From Clostridia bacterium (lineage in GTDB: Bacteria > Bacillota > Clostridia > Christensenellales > Borkfalkiaceae): a stretch of DNA of 11,939 bases. Made by a program: the position numbers and the translations under genes. Below the pieces are notes generated by a model that did not search any database, had not been told where the DNA came from, and saw only the letters and a program-made list of their open reading frames with translations. Location: contig JAFVSF010000155.1 in assembly GCA_017503885.1 (NCBI GenBank), positions 1 through 11,939 of the forward strand. Direction: 5' to 3'. This document shows, one piece after another, positions 8,601-11,939 of this stretch (the first letter of the stretch is position 1; each line of letters opens with the position of its first letter).

Positions 8601-8637
8601 AAACTATTAAAGACGTAAATTTAAATTTCTTTTTCAT
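2623..8637 (-). CDS. Giant secreted modular protein: GLRF-type N-terminal domain, four ~230-residue repeat modules, three InlB-like repeats, C-terminal TIM-barrel domain
   Basis: The product has 2004 residues. Residues 1-36 are a signal peptide (MKKKFKF, hydrophobic core, cleavage likely after AVA at 34-36). Residues about 40-260 form a domain with ADGLRFIVKM (GLRF at 57-60), a type I have seen at the start of uncharacterised clostridial surface proteins. InlB/Flg_new-like repeats lie at about 272-328, 852-916 and 1172-1235 (pattern YTVTFKNADG ... YTFAGWDK ... YTATY). Between them are four related modules at about 340-603, 611-841, 928-1159 and 1238-1493, each with NDYIAFDFTGKNMP, FFANNYN.SMY, LGRAN, YRVIMG and GSIVLYGKFG...LDKV.GVYED. 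A TPGEGE-rich linker (1500-1524) joins a C-terminal barrel (1525-2004) with GDEPKY (Glu1663), MYDDYPL (1756-1762) and GGESY (Glu1851). No LPXTG, SLH or transmembrane anchor is visible at the C terminus. The start is supported by GGGGGA 8 bases before ATG. Cell-surface or extracellular glycan binding plus hydrolysis is inferred; the activity is unproven. Confidence 0.92.
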   Translation of the reverse strand: MKKKFKFTSLIVCVATFVASLMLSVFFSVKPTTAVASSEANVFVIESGASVKLTADGLRFIVKMDEGYRNLIVDNDDVELWGYIAPVEEFDKVNGSYEKLVKKVGGQLDENKIYQKDGDAKHYYANIAMINLGTYGYQDRSFSAIFFIVDNRLGTPKYTYAEFAKDEHNVSDIELQNRTQYEVLCSALLDGDKSYETNILSKYLWLGTEDYPIVVSNQEQYDALVEKLGDTDFASGLENKYVTINASVTTNEEDNGKIEGALGSETLQTAKHKVTFLDGYEVYDVQYVDNEGDATTPEVPTKDGYIFVEWVGDYTNVTGDVVVYAKWQADKGNAKDLGDKTIYGVVRADGKEITTAQDVIETSISLLPGELGDGAYYPGETNGTPDPTDENNTADQPYLAFDGDYGFGDYFVADFTGKNMPTLAFFANGYDNSIFYGNGNKNGVVVSTGLTWPDGRLFTEDNNAFCTSVFNGQGLCMWGPHMIYSTAKNNDSKGVLLHSGEENVALGRANLVDGKRYRIIMGMEPGDDPINRAIKLVYCLYDLDNNCIVESRAINTYNFFADGWANAGQTRDQFCQGSIVAYSHFGTATVLDKVYNIYEDTNIQAISTELGMAYSYKASVNGDEVTLESSGIGDGANYTKGQNNGGYVDQSFYAINGEYGLNDYVAFDFTGKNMPEVAFFAKNYNNSMYAEGTSKQGIVVVTGVTTWDGQLSSGVNGNGTIIRYYHPFMVQNTSDGGFIRESEKTSALGRANLVDGTHYRVIMGFTGSGSAITLHWYLYNLDTNTVVEQSSITTWNFFTGSNGDVNNMTLNDLVGSIVLYGKFGTPCTLDKVHGVFENTSIVGVKDSLAMDLKTVTFKNWDGSVLYVTNVSVGGEPVYGGNTPERPGDFAFSSYTFAGWDKELSPVTADITYTAVFTGDYRDIVKRSGGPGHTYGVEQTNGKIVLKKSNLGDSANYTKGQNNGGYVHQSYLAFDGNYALNDYIAFDFTGKNLPEIAFFANNYNDSMYAEGTSKQGIVVVTGITTWDGQLGSGVNGNGTQINYGFPYMIQNAADGGFCSGAFAGSALGRANLVDGTHYRVIMGFTGSGSAITLNWYLYNLDTNAVVEQSSMTTWNFFTGSNAQVGNMTINDLSGSIVLYGKFGVACELDRIHGVFEDTTINAVADGLKGGETYTVTFKNADGTTLQEESLKYGEMPSFKGVLSSKEDAVFVYTFAGWDKAISLVTGEVTYTATYTAEAKEGVTTHNATANNGGIVLNNSNIGDSAHYSGSNNLSDPAVIGTVNQSYLAFDGNYGFNDYITFDFTGKNMPSVAFFANNYNESMYYQNGDKYGLVVLTGLTTWQGVLYTEYNDSKSVWDGKGLLVAGPQMLHNTLNSGKNGVLGFQTVTSNSGSNNNVTLGRANLDDSKQYRVIMGMEAGGNAYSVKIVYILYNVTDSVIVEGFSGETYNFFTTGFAKEGQTREEFCQGSIVLYGHFGTTTTLDKVWGVYEDTTLSDVVKKVIPTDETPGEGETPGEGETPEQPTTNLLGYDKYTDQFDFYAYSAYSDGTYEIDGVKYYVGKNLANLKQYSLYGEAGMTIYFPQNDMLIDGTETSINNAKKLIDDLAKVGINKTILQDSRILYLSMLENGLPAEYDTDEELDTYIYNCVKDYATYPGVYGIQLGDEPKYACLDEYSAVYRSIKRVNVKYGFNLFIQYNLNPLNVTQNVYDNYYPASSGTYEWTNYRYKLGLRDRFTDSVTRYTQYINDFLNAMNPDSIMYDDYPLMEDKNGNLVISDSYIPCLQIVAKAAADRGIKFYHVTQAYENNADGTIHRRAVTEKGAKWLNNILLGFGTKQIAYYTYYTRSESDSTGGESYVDGSSFVDYNGNPTSFYYWMQAIMANNQKFAPTIMQFDYKGSRVSSTSLNHLGEITVSNSFTKLTSFSINSGSALVTELYDKTKGNYMYMAMNVADPDDDEATRTVSMTFNGYTNVLVYDGNGNFTNVVLTNGVYTANLMAGDAVYVIPYN
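2626..4065 (-). other. C-terminal TIM-barrel, glycoside-hydrolase-like domain of the giant protein (residues 1525-2004)
   Basis: This 480-residue domain aligns end to end with the free-standing lipoprotein at 9068-10684, with about half of the residues identical by eye. Shared anchors in order are YTDQFDFY, DGVKYYVG, AGMTI..PQ, YPGVYGI...DEPKY, KYGFNL...NLNPLN, YDDYPL, RGI.F..VTQ, GAKWLNN.L.GFG, Y.TY.TR, GES, MANN..FAP, and a last ~80 residues that look like a small beta domain ending in a VIPY/IIPF type tail. The DEP after a strand resembles the acid/base position of clan GH-A barrels, and the late 'G.PT..YY.MQ.IMANN' segment resembles the end of such barrels. I cannot assign a CAZy family; a catalytically dead binding barrel is also possible. 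Confidence 0.7.
4083..4128 (-). repeat. 18-bp tandem repeat encoding the TPGEGE linker
   Basis: On the plus strand the unit CTGGAGTTTCACCCTCGC (4083-4100) is repeated with one change at 4101-4118, followed by a partial third unit (4119-4128). It encodes the acidic, proline-containing linker between the last module and the barrel domain. Such linkers separate binding modules from catalytic domains in secreted glycosidases and vary in length by slippage. Confidence 0.85.
4159..4926 (-). repeat. Repeat module D (residues about 1238-1493)
   Basis: This is the fourth module. With module A it forms a longer subtype, marked by GQTREEFCQGSIV and GHFGT.T.LDKV plus an extra ~25-residue segment before LGRAN. 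It shares NDYITFDFTGKNMP and YRVIMGM with the other modules. The alternation of short beta strands and the closing 'scaffold-of-description' line (GSIVLYG...LDKV.GVYED) recall a LamG or concanavalin A-like sandwich; that fold is my inference. Confidence 0.7.
5161..5856 (-). repeat. Repeat module C (residues about 928-1159)
   Basis: This module is of the shorter subtype, with TTWNFFTGSN and MTINDLSGSIVLYGKF. It is nearly identical to module B over long stretches, including AEGTSKQGIVVVTG and SGVNGNGT, which indicates recent duplication or gene conversion. Confidence 0.75.
5287..5625. repeat. Direct DNA repeat, copy 1 (partner at 6241-6579, offset 954 bp)
   Basis: The segment aligns with 6241-6579 at a constant offset of 954 bases at both ends. 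Over 5525-5625 against 6479-6579 I count three mismatches in 101 bases, and over the first ~165 bases about ten. The repeat covers the C-terminal two thirds of modules C and B. Confidence 0.85.
6121..6252. repeat. Inter-gene DNA repeat, copy 1 (partner at 11727-11858, offset 5606 bp)
   Basis: About 132 bases align with 11727-11858 with about nine mismatches, and 54 bases (6190-6243 against 11796-11849) are identical. The copies lie in two different genes in the same orientation. Confidence 0.85.
6241..6579. repeat. Direct DNA repeat, copy 2 (partner at 5287-5625)
   Basis: Second copy of the 954-bp-offset repeat described at 5287-5625; it lies in module B. Confidence 0.85.
6829..7632 (-). repeat. 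Repeat module A (residues about 336-603)
   Basis: The first and most diverged module. It carries the longer-subtype features shared with module D: an extended loop with GLCMWGPHMI before LGRAN, and GQTRDQFCQGSIVAYSHFGT near the end. It follows directly on the first InlB-like repeat. Confidence 0.7.
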
Positions 8638-8651
8638 AGTCCTATTCCCCC

Positions 8652-8801
8652 TTATAAGTCGCCTAAACCGCCTGCATCAAAGTCGTTATCATTACCCTCT
8701 TGCGAGTTACAAATAACGTCTTGACAAAAGTCTAAAACTAAAATTTTAACTTCTGGCATTTTGTACACTTTCTTTAATGAAAGCATTAAAGCACTTTCCA
8801 T
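8652..8801 (-). CDS. 49-residue small protein of unknown function, first gene of the giant-protein operon
   Basis: The reading frame starts with ATG at 8801, preceded by a perfect AGGAGG (8808-8813) with 6-base spacing, and stops with TAA 14 bases before the giant gene. The product begins MESALMLSLKKVYKMP, continues with a short beta-like stretch EVKILVLDF, then CQDVICNS, and ends with an acidic, glycine-rich tail (DFDAGGLGDL). It has two cysteines, no clear signal peptide and no transmembrane segment. The pattern 'E.....DVI..S' followed by an Asp/Gly-rich tail reminds me of small uncharacterised proteins of gut Firmicutes, from memory only. Possible roles are a leader that couples translation to the giant gene, a small partner, or a precursor peptide. 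An internal ATG at codon 15 (KMPEVK) is a less likely start since it lacks a comparable ribosome binding site. Confidence 0.75.
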   Translation of the reverse strand: MESALMLSLKKVYKMPEVKILVLDFCQDVICNSQEGNDNDFDAGGLGDL

Positions 8802-8807
8802 AAAGTA

Positions 8808-8813
8808 CCTCCT
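8808..8813 (-). promoter_or_regulatory. Ribosome binding site of the 49-residue small gene
   Basis: Perfect AGGAGG, six bases before the ATG at 8801. It is the strongest such site in the window and is the main reason to accept the small gene. Confidence 0.85.
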
Positions 8814-8854
8814 AAAAACATTTTTGTTTATAAAAAACCATTATCTACATATAG

Positions 8855-8873
8855 TTTACACTTTTTCTGTAAA
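8855..8873. promoter_or_regulatory. Possible operator: inverted repeat TTTACA-N7-TGTAAA
   Basis: Six-base perfect arms (8855-8860 and 8868-8873) flank a 7-base spacer and overlap one of the candidate promoters. The half-site also appears in the palindrome at 8983-8992. No regulator gene is in the window, so the binding protein is unknown. Confidence 0.3.
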
Positions 8874-8982
8874 TATTTCCACTCTTTTTTTTATCAAATA
8901 TAATCATTTTTTATTTTTGCAATTAACCTGTTCTAATTTTATATATTTATATATAACTTTTTACTGTTTTTTTTGACTACAT

Positions 8983-9046
8983 TTTACGTAAAGAAAAAAA
9001 TAAAGGCTTAAACCCAAGGAAAATCTTCCTTTTTGTTTAAGCCTTT
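8983..9046 (-). terminator. Rho-independent terminator of the lipoprotein gene
   Basis: AAAGGCTTAAAC (9002-9013) pairs perfectly with GTTTAAGCCTTT (9035-9046), 12 bp, and the interior adds a second short stem, AAGGAA (9016-9021) with TTCCTT (9026-9031). On the minus strand the hairpin is followed by TTTATTTTTTTCTTT, a strong U-tract. It lies about 20 bases after the lipoprotein stop and separates this gene from the small-gene/giant-gene transcript. Confidence 0.9.
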
Positions 9047-9067
9047 TATATTGTTTAAATTTAACGA

Positions 9068-10684
9068 TTAAAATGGAATTATAAACGATGCGTCGCCAGC
9101 CTCTCCACTAACGGTCAACTTTTTGTCTGCAGTTAAGCGATAAAGTGAACTTTGTCCATCTCTATAAACTAAAGCAAAGTTAAACTCTTCACCAAACTCT
9201 AACGTAATACTTTGATATGCTTTACTGCCTACGCAGTCAGGATCTATGATATTCATAGCCATATACATATATCTATTATTTTTAGCGTCGTAAAGTTCGT
9301 TTACCATTGCACATTCTTTATCAACCTTAACGCTATTAACTTTCTCATAAGATTGAACGTTTTTAGGCATATTACGAATATGCTCACTATTAAGACTCAA
9401 AGGAGCTTGAGTAAATATTCCACACTTTTTATAATCAAACTGAAGAACTGTTGGGGCAAAACTTTGGTTGTTTGCCATTATTTCTTGCATCATATAATAG
9501 ATGTTCGTTGGTTTGCCATATAAAGTCACAAACGAATCGTTGTCGAGGAAAGATTCTCCGTCTGTTTTATTTTCTGTTCTTGTGAAATAAGTGAAGTATG
9601 AAATTTCGCTCACGCCAAAACCTACAAGCATATTGTTAAGCCACTTTGCACCGTTTTCGGTAAGCTTACGCATATTGTTACTTCCATTTGTAACCATACC
9701 AAAGGTTTGAGTTACCATATGGAACTCTATACCTCTATCACGTGCTACACCTGCAATATACTCTAAACAAGGGATATACGTTTGTGAAAGATATCCGTCA
9801 CGAAGAGGATAATCATCGTATTGTATAACAGAAGGATTCATAGAATCCATAAAGTCTTCTATATACTTTTGATATCTAGTCATACCGTCTTCAAACGTAG
9901 CCTTATTCGTGGTAGGATTAACTTCGCCCGTGCCTTCTACGTGTGGATAATAATCTTCGTAAACAATTTTAGTAAGATTTAAAGGGTTAAGGTTAAAATC
10001 TGGATACAAATTAAAGCCGTATTTTTCATTTACACGCAATATTGAATTGTATACCTCGCCGTATGACTGAACTGCCAAATACTTAGGCTCATCGGCAAAA
10101 CAAATACCATAAACACCTGGATAATCGGCATATAGGCTAACATATTTATACACTAACTCGTCTAATTCATCGTTGGTTGCAAATCTTTTTCCCTCGCCAA
10201 CTAAAGGCTCGCCAGTATAATTGTTAAGACCAAGCCAAGAAAGGTCTTCATCATAAAGCGTAGTTTTTTCTATGCCAACAGCCACGAATTTATCAATTTC
10301 TACTTTTGCCCTTTCAAAATCTTGCGCACGATCTGCGTAGAATTTTGCTTGCGCTACAGCATCTCCGTCCGCTGCACCCTCTTCGCCTCTGATTTTTAAA
10401 GCAGACTGTGGATACATTATAGTCATACCTGCGTCTTTATATAACGTATATTGCTCTTCTGTCATAAAACTTTCGCCAACGTAATACTTAACGCCGTCTA
10501 TAGAATAATAGCCATCGTGTACAGAATGATATCCGTAAAAGTCAAATTGGTCGGTATAACTAGAATAATCAGGAATAATCTCCGGACTAAAAACTTCCGG
10601 TGTTGCTTGCTTATTACATGCTACACCCAAAACTGAAGTTGCAAGCATTACAAAAGCAAGTAATGCGTGTTTAATTTTTTTCAT
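9068..10684 (-). CDS. Putative lipoprotein with TIM-barrel, glycoside-hydrolase-like domain
   Basis: The 538-residue product starts MKKIKHALLAFVML, a short charged segment and hydrophobic core, then SVLGVACNK; Cys at about residue 23 is the likely lipidated residue, though Gly at -3 is not the usual Leu/Val/Ile. The rest is homologous over its full length to the C-terminal barrel of the giant protein at 2623-8637: YTDQFDFYGY, DGVKYYVG, ADEPKY (Glu199; the giant protein has GDEP), QYDDYPL (residues 288-294), YFTYFTR, DGESF (Glu377) and GKPTNIYYMMQEIMANN. It carries a ~20-residue Ala/Asp-rich insertion (GEEGAADGDAVAQAK) absent from the homologue. The start at 10684 is chosen over an in-frame ATG at 10729 because AGGAG lies 5 bases before it and a signal peptide follows at once. 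Membrane-anchored action on extracellular glycan is inferred; the CAZy family and substrate are unknown. Confidence 0.85.
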   Translation of the reverse strand: MKKIKHALLAFVMLATSVLGVACNKQATPEVFSPEIIPDYSSYTDQFDFYGYHSVHDGYYSIDGVKYYVGESFMTEEQYTLYKDAGMTIMYPQSALKIRGEEGAADGDAVAQAKFYADRAQDFERAKVEIDKFVAVGIEKTTLYDEDLSWLGLNNYTGEPLVGEGKRFATNDELDELVYKYVSLYADYPGVYGICFADEPKYLAVQSYGEVYNSILRVNEKYGFNLYPDFNLNPLNLTKIVYEDYYPHVEGTGEVNPTTNKATFEDGMTRYQKYIEDFMDSMNPSVIQYDDYPLRDGYLSQTYIPCLEYIAGVARDRGIEFHMVTQTFGMVTNGSNNMRKLTENGAKWLNNMLVGFGVSEISYFTYFTRTENKTDGESFLDNDSFVTLYGKPTNIYYMMQEIMANNQSFAPTVLQFDYKKCGIFTQAPLSLNSEHIRNMPKNVQSYEKVNSVKVDKECAMVNELYDAKNNRYMYMAMNIIDPDCVGSKAYQSITLEFGEEFNFALVYRDGQSSLYRLTADKKLTVSGEAGDASFIIPF

Positions 10685-10689
10685 AATAT

Positions 10690-10694
10690 CTCCT
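10690..10694 (-). promoter_or_regulatory. Ribosome binding site that sets the lipoprotein start
   Basis: AGGAG with 5-base spacing to the ATG at 10684. The alternative in-frame ATG at 10729 lies inside the hairpin at 10709-10736 and has no comparable site. Confidence 0.8.
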
Positions 10695-10708
10695 AAGCGA
10701 GTATTGTT

Positions 10709-10736
10709 ACCGTAGGTGGTTTTAGCCACCTACGGT
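10709..10736 (-). terminator. Intercistronic stem-loop between the modular gene and the lipoprotein gene; no U-tract on the coding strand
   Basis: ACCGTAGGTGG (10709-10719) and CCACCTACGGT (10726-10736) form a perfect 11-bp stem with a 6-base loop. It sits 21 bases after the stop of the upstream modular gene and 24 bases before the lipoprotein start. On the minus strand it is followed by AACAATAC, so termination should be inefficient; the U-rich side (TGTTATTTTTTC) faces the plus strand. A stabilising or processing structure between two cotranscribed genes is a good alternative. Confidence 0.6.
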
Positions 10737-10757
10737 TGTTATTTTTTCTAAATGTTA

Positions 10758-11939
10758 TTATGCAGTGTATTTTGAAACTACTTCTTCAAACGAGCCAGAT
10801 TCTACGCCGTAAAGTTTATCGATAGTACAAGTTGTTTTAAATTTACCATAAAGAACGATAGAACCCGAGAAATTATCCAACGTCATATTGTTAACTGCTG
10901 CGTTTGAGCCTGTAAAGAATGCCCAAGACGTTTGAGAAACTTCTTCCACTACTTTTCCGTCGGTTAAGTTATATAAACAATACTTAAGCGTAAAGGTTGT
11001 TCCGTTGTTTACAAAGCCCATAATAATACGATATTGAACACCATCTTTAAGGTTTGCCCTTGCAAGTTGAGCATCAAAATCGCCGAGCATGTTACCACCG
11101 TGAGGATTTGTCGCACCCTCATACCAAGCACCGAAAGGACCAGATACGCCAACCTTTGTATTATTGCTTTGTGCAGAACCGAGTGAACCATCCCATAAAG
11201 TAATACCACTTGCTACAACGATACCTTGCTTGCCTGCACTATAATACATAGACTTATCGTAGTTATCTGCAAAGAACATAATCTCTGGCATATTCTTACC
11301 AGTAAAATCAAATACGATATAGTCGTTAAAGCCGTAATTTCCATCAATTGCTAAATAAGCCTGAGTAATGCTACCACCTGCGTTTTGACCCTTTATATAG
11401 TCTGCACCAGAACCGATTTCTCCTGCACCTAAAACGATAGCATCGCCTTGTGCTGTGGTATTATACGCTGTATAACCACTCTTTGGAGTAGAAACTAAAG
11501 TTAAAGTATAAACAGTGTCTGCTGCAATAGGAGCAAAAGACTTATCCCATGCGTATTCGTAATCAAATAATGCGTCACTAGCTGGAGCAGTTGGCATTTC
11601 GCCGTTATAAGATACTGTTTCACCAAAAGCAACGTCAGTTAAAGTATTTAAAACGTTACCCTCTGCATCTTTAAAGGTTACTGTATAAGTTGCACCGTTT
11701 AATCCTGCAACAATACTATCAATACTTGTATTTTCAAATACACCGTGTACCTTATCAAGCGTACAAGTTGCACCAAACTTACCGTAAAGAACTACAGAGC
11801 CTACTAAATCGTTTAAAGTCATATTATTAACATCCCCGTTTGAGCCTGTGAAGAAGTTATAAGAGCCTAAGCTTGCCTCTTCAACAACAACGTTATTATC
11901 AAGGTCGTATAAATACCAATTAAGAGTTATACCGTTTGC
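10758..11939 (-). CDS. Large modular surface protein, C-terminal part (5' end beyond window)
   Basis: The open frame reaches the right edge of the window without a break; 393 codons plus stop are visible and the methionine at 11822 is internal. Visible residues 1-75 are the end of a module (LNWYLYDLDNN, YNFFTGSNGDVNNMTLNDL, LYGKFGATCTLDKVHGVFENTSI), 85-150 an InlB-like repeat (YTVTFKDAEG ... YAWDKSFAPI) in which the usual Phe-Ala-Gly-Trp core is altered, and 154-393 a full module of the shorter subtype (NDYIVFDFTGKNMP, FFADNYDKSMYYS, LARANLKDG, YRIIMGF, GSIVLYGKFKTTCTIDKLYGV). The protein ends right after this module with no barrel domain and no anchor. The barrel is instead encoded by the next gene downstream. 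By analogy with the giant protein it should have a signal peptide and more modules upstream, which cannot be seen here. Confidence 0.9.
   Translation of the reverse strand, partial: ANGITLNWYLYDLDNNVVVEEASLGSYNFFTGSNGDVNNMTLNDLVGSVVLYGKFGATCTLDKVHGVFENTSIDSIVAGLNGATYTVTFKDAEGNVLNTLTDVAFGETVSYNGEMPTAPASDALFDYEYAWDKSFAPIAADTVYTLTLVSTPKSGYTAYNTTAQGDAIVLGAGEIGSGADYIKGQNAGGSITQAYLAIDGNYGFNDYIVFDFTGKNMPEIMFFADNYDKSMYYSAGKQGIVVASGITLWDGSLGSAQSNNTKVGVSGPFGAWYEGATNPHGGNMLGDFDAQLARANLKDGVQYRIIMGFVNNGTTFTLKYCLYNLTDGKVVEEVSQTSWAFFTGSNAAVNNMTLDNFSGSIVLYGKFKTTCTIDKLYGVESGSFEEVVSKYTA
11727..11858. repeat. Inter-gene DNA repeat, copy 2 (partner at 6121-6252)
   Basis: Second copy of the repeat described at 6121-6252; it encodes the end of the first visible module of the partial gene. 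Confidence 0.85.

Larger units (their letters stand above)
8802..9001 (-). promoter_or_regulatory. AT-rich promoter and leader region of the small gene / giant gene transcript
   Basis: This 200-base stretch follows the terminator of the lipoprotein gene and precedes the small gene, so it must hold the promoter of that transcript if the terminator works. Candidate minus-strand pairs are TAGTCA with TTATAT 17 bases on (about 8952-8980) and TTTACA with TATGTA 16 bases on (about 8846-8873); neither is a full consensus. TTTAC/GTAAA half-sites occur as a perfect palindrome TTTACGTAAA (8983-8992) and as spaced arms at 8855-8873. Apart from the AGGAGG site I see no coding frame in it. Confidence 0.5.

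Noticed and set aside
8414..8716. Plus-strand open frame of 100 codons over the giant gene start and small gene
   Set aside because: It runs antisense over the signal peptide, the giant gene's ribosome binding site and part of the small gene, all of which make sense on the minus strand.
8761..8976. Plus-strand open frame of 71 codons in the AT-rich leader
   Set aside because: The product is a run of Phe, Leu, Ile and Tyr from AT-rich DNA, with no ribosome binding site; it is best seen as an artefact of base composition.
10709..10750. Plus-strand Rho-independent terminator
   Set aside because: The U-run lies on the plus-strand side of the hairpin, but there is no plus-strand gene to terminate; I list it as an intercistronic structure of the minus-strand operon.
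9068..11939. Idea that the modular gene and the lipoprotein gene are one giant gene broken by a mutation
   Set aside because: The modular gene ends neatly after a module, and the lipoprotein has its own ribosome binding site, signal peptide and lipid-type cysteine. These are two designed genes, not fragments of a frameshifted one.

Overview
The window is AT-rich, and every gene I can support reads on the minus strand, so transcription runs from high to low coordinates. Strong AGGAGG-type ribosome binding sites, a lysine-rich signal peptide, a lipoprotein-type leader, InlB-type (Listeria/Bacteroides, Flg_new-like) repeats and a GH78 rhamnosidase together suggest a low-GC Bacillota, probably an uncultured gut or rumen Clostridia member. 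This is inference from style; there is no marker gene in the window.

Layout in order of transcription. (1) 11939-10758: the 3' end of a large modular surface protein made of ~230-residue beta-rich modules and an InlB-like repeat; it continues past the right edge. (2) 10684-9068: a 538-residue putative lipoprotein that is a free-standing TIM-barrel, glycoside-hydrolase-like protein. It ends in a strong U-tailed terminator (about 8990-9046). (3) 9001-8802: an AT-rich non-coding stretch with palindromes that probably holds the promoter of the next transcript. (4) 8801-8652: a 49-codon small gene with a perfect AGGAGG site. (5) 8637-2623: a 2004-residue secreted protein with signal peptide, 'GLRF' N-terminal domain, four copies of the same module as in (1), three InlB-like repeats, a Thr-Pro-Gly-Glu linker and a C-terminal barrel homologous to the whole of (2). 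(6) 2539-398: a cytoplasmic GH78 alpha-L-rhamnosidase. (7) 386-1 and beyond: the N-terminal part of a Gfo/Idh/MocA-family oxidoreductase, 11 bases after the rhamnosidase stop.

The locus looks like a glycan-related accessory region. Envelope or secreted proteins carrying binding-type modules and barrel domains would act outside the cell, while rhamnosyl oligosaccharides or glycosides would be hydrolysed inside by the GH78 enzyme, with a sugar-type dehydrogenase downstream. The most striking point is that the same two parts, modules and barrel, occur once as two adjacent genes (1+2) and once fused in a single giant gene (5). Long, nearly identical DNA repeats lie inside gene 5 and between genes 5 and 1. 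The activity of the barrel and the ligand of the modules are not known from the sequence.
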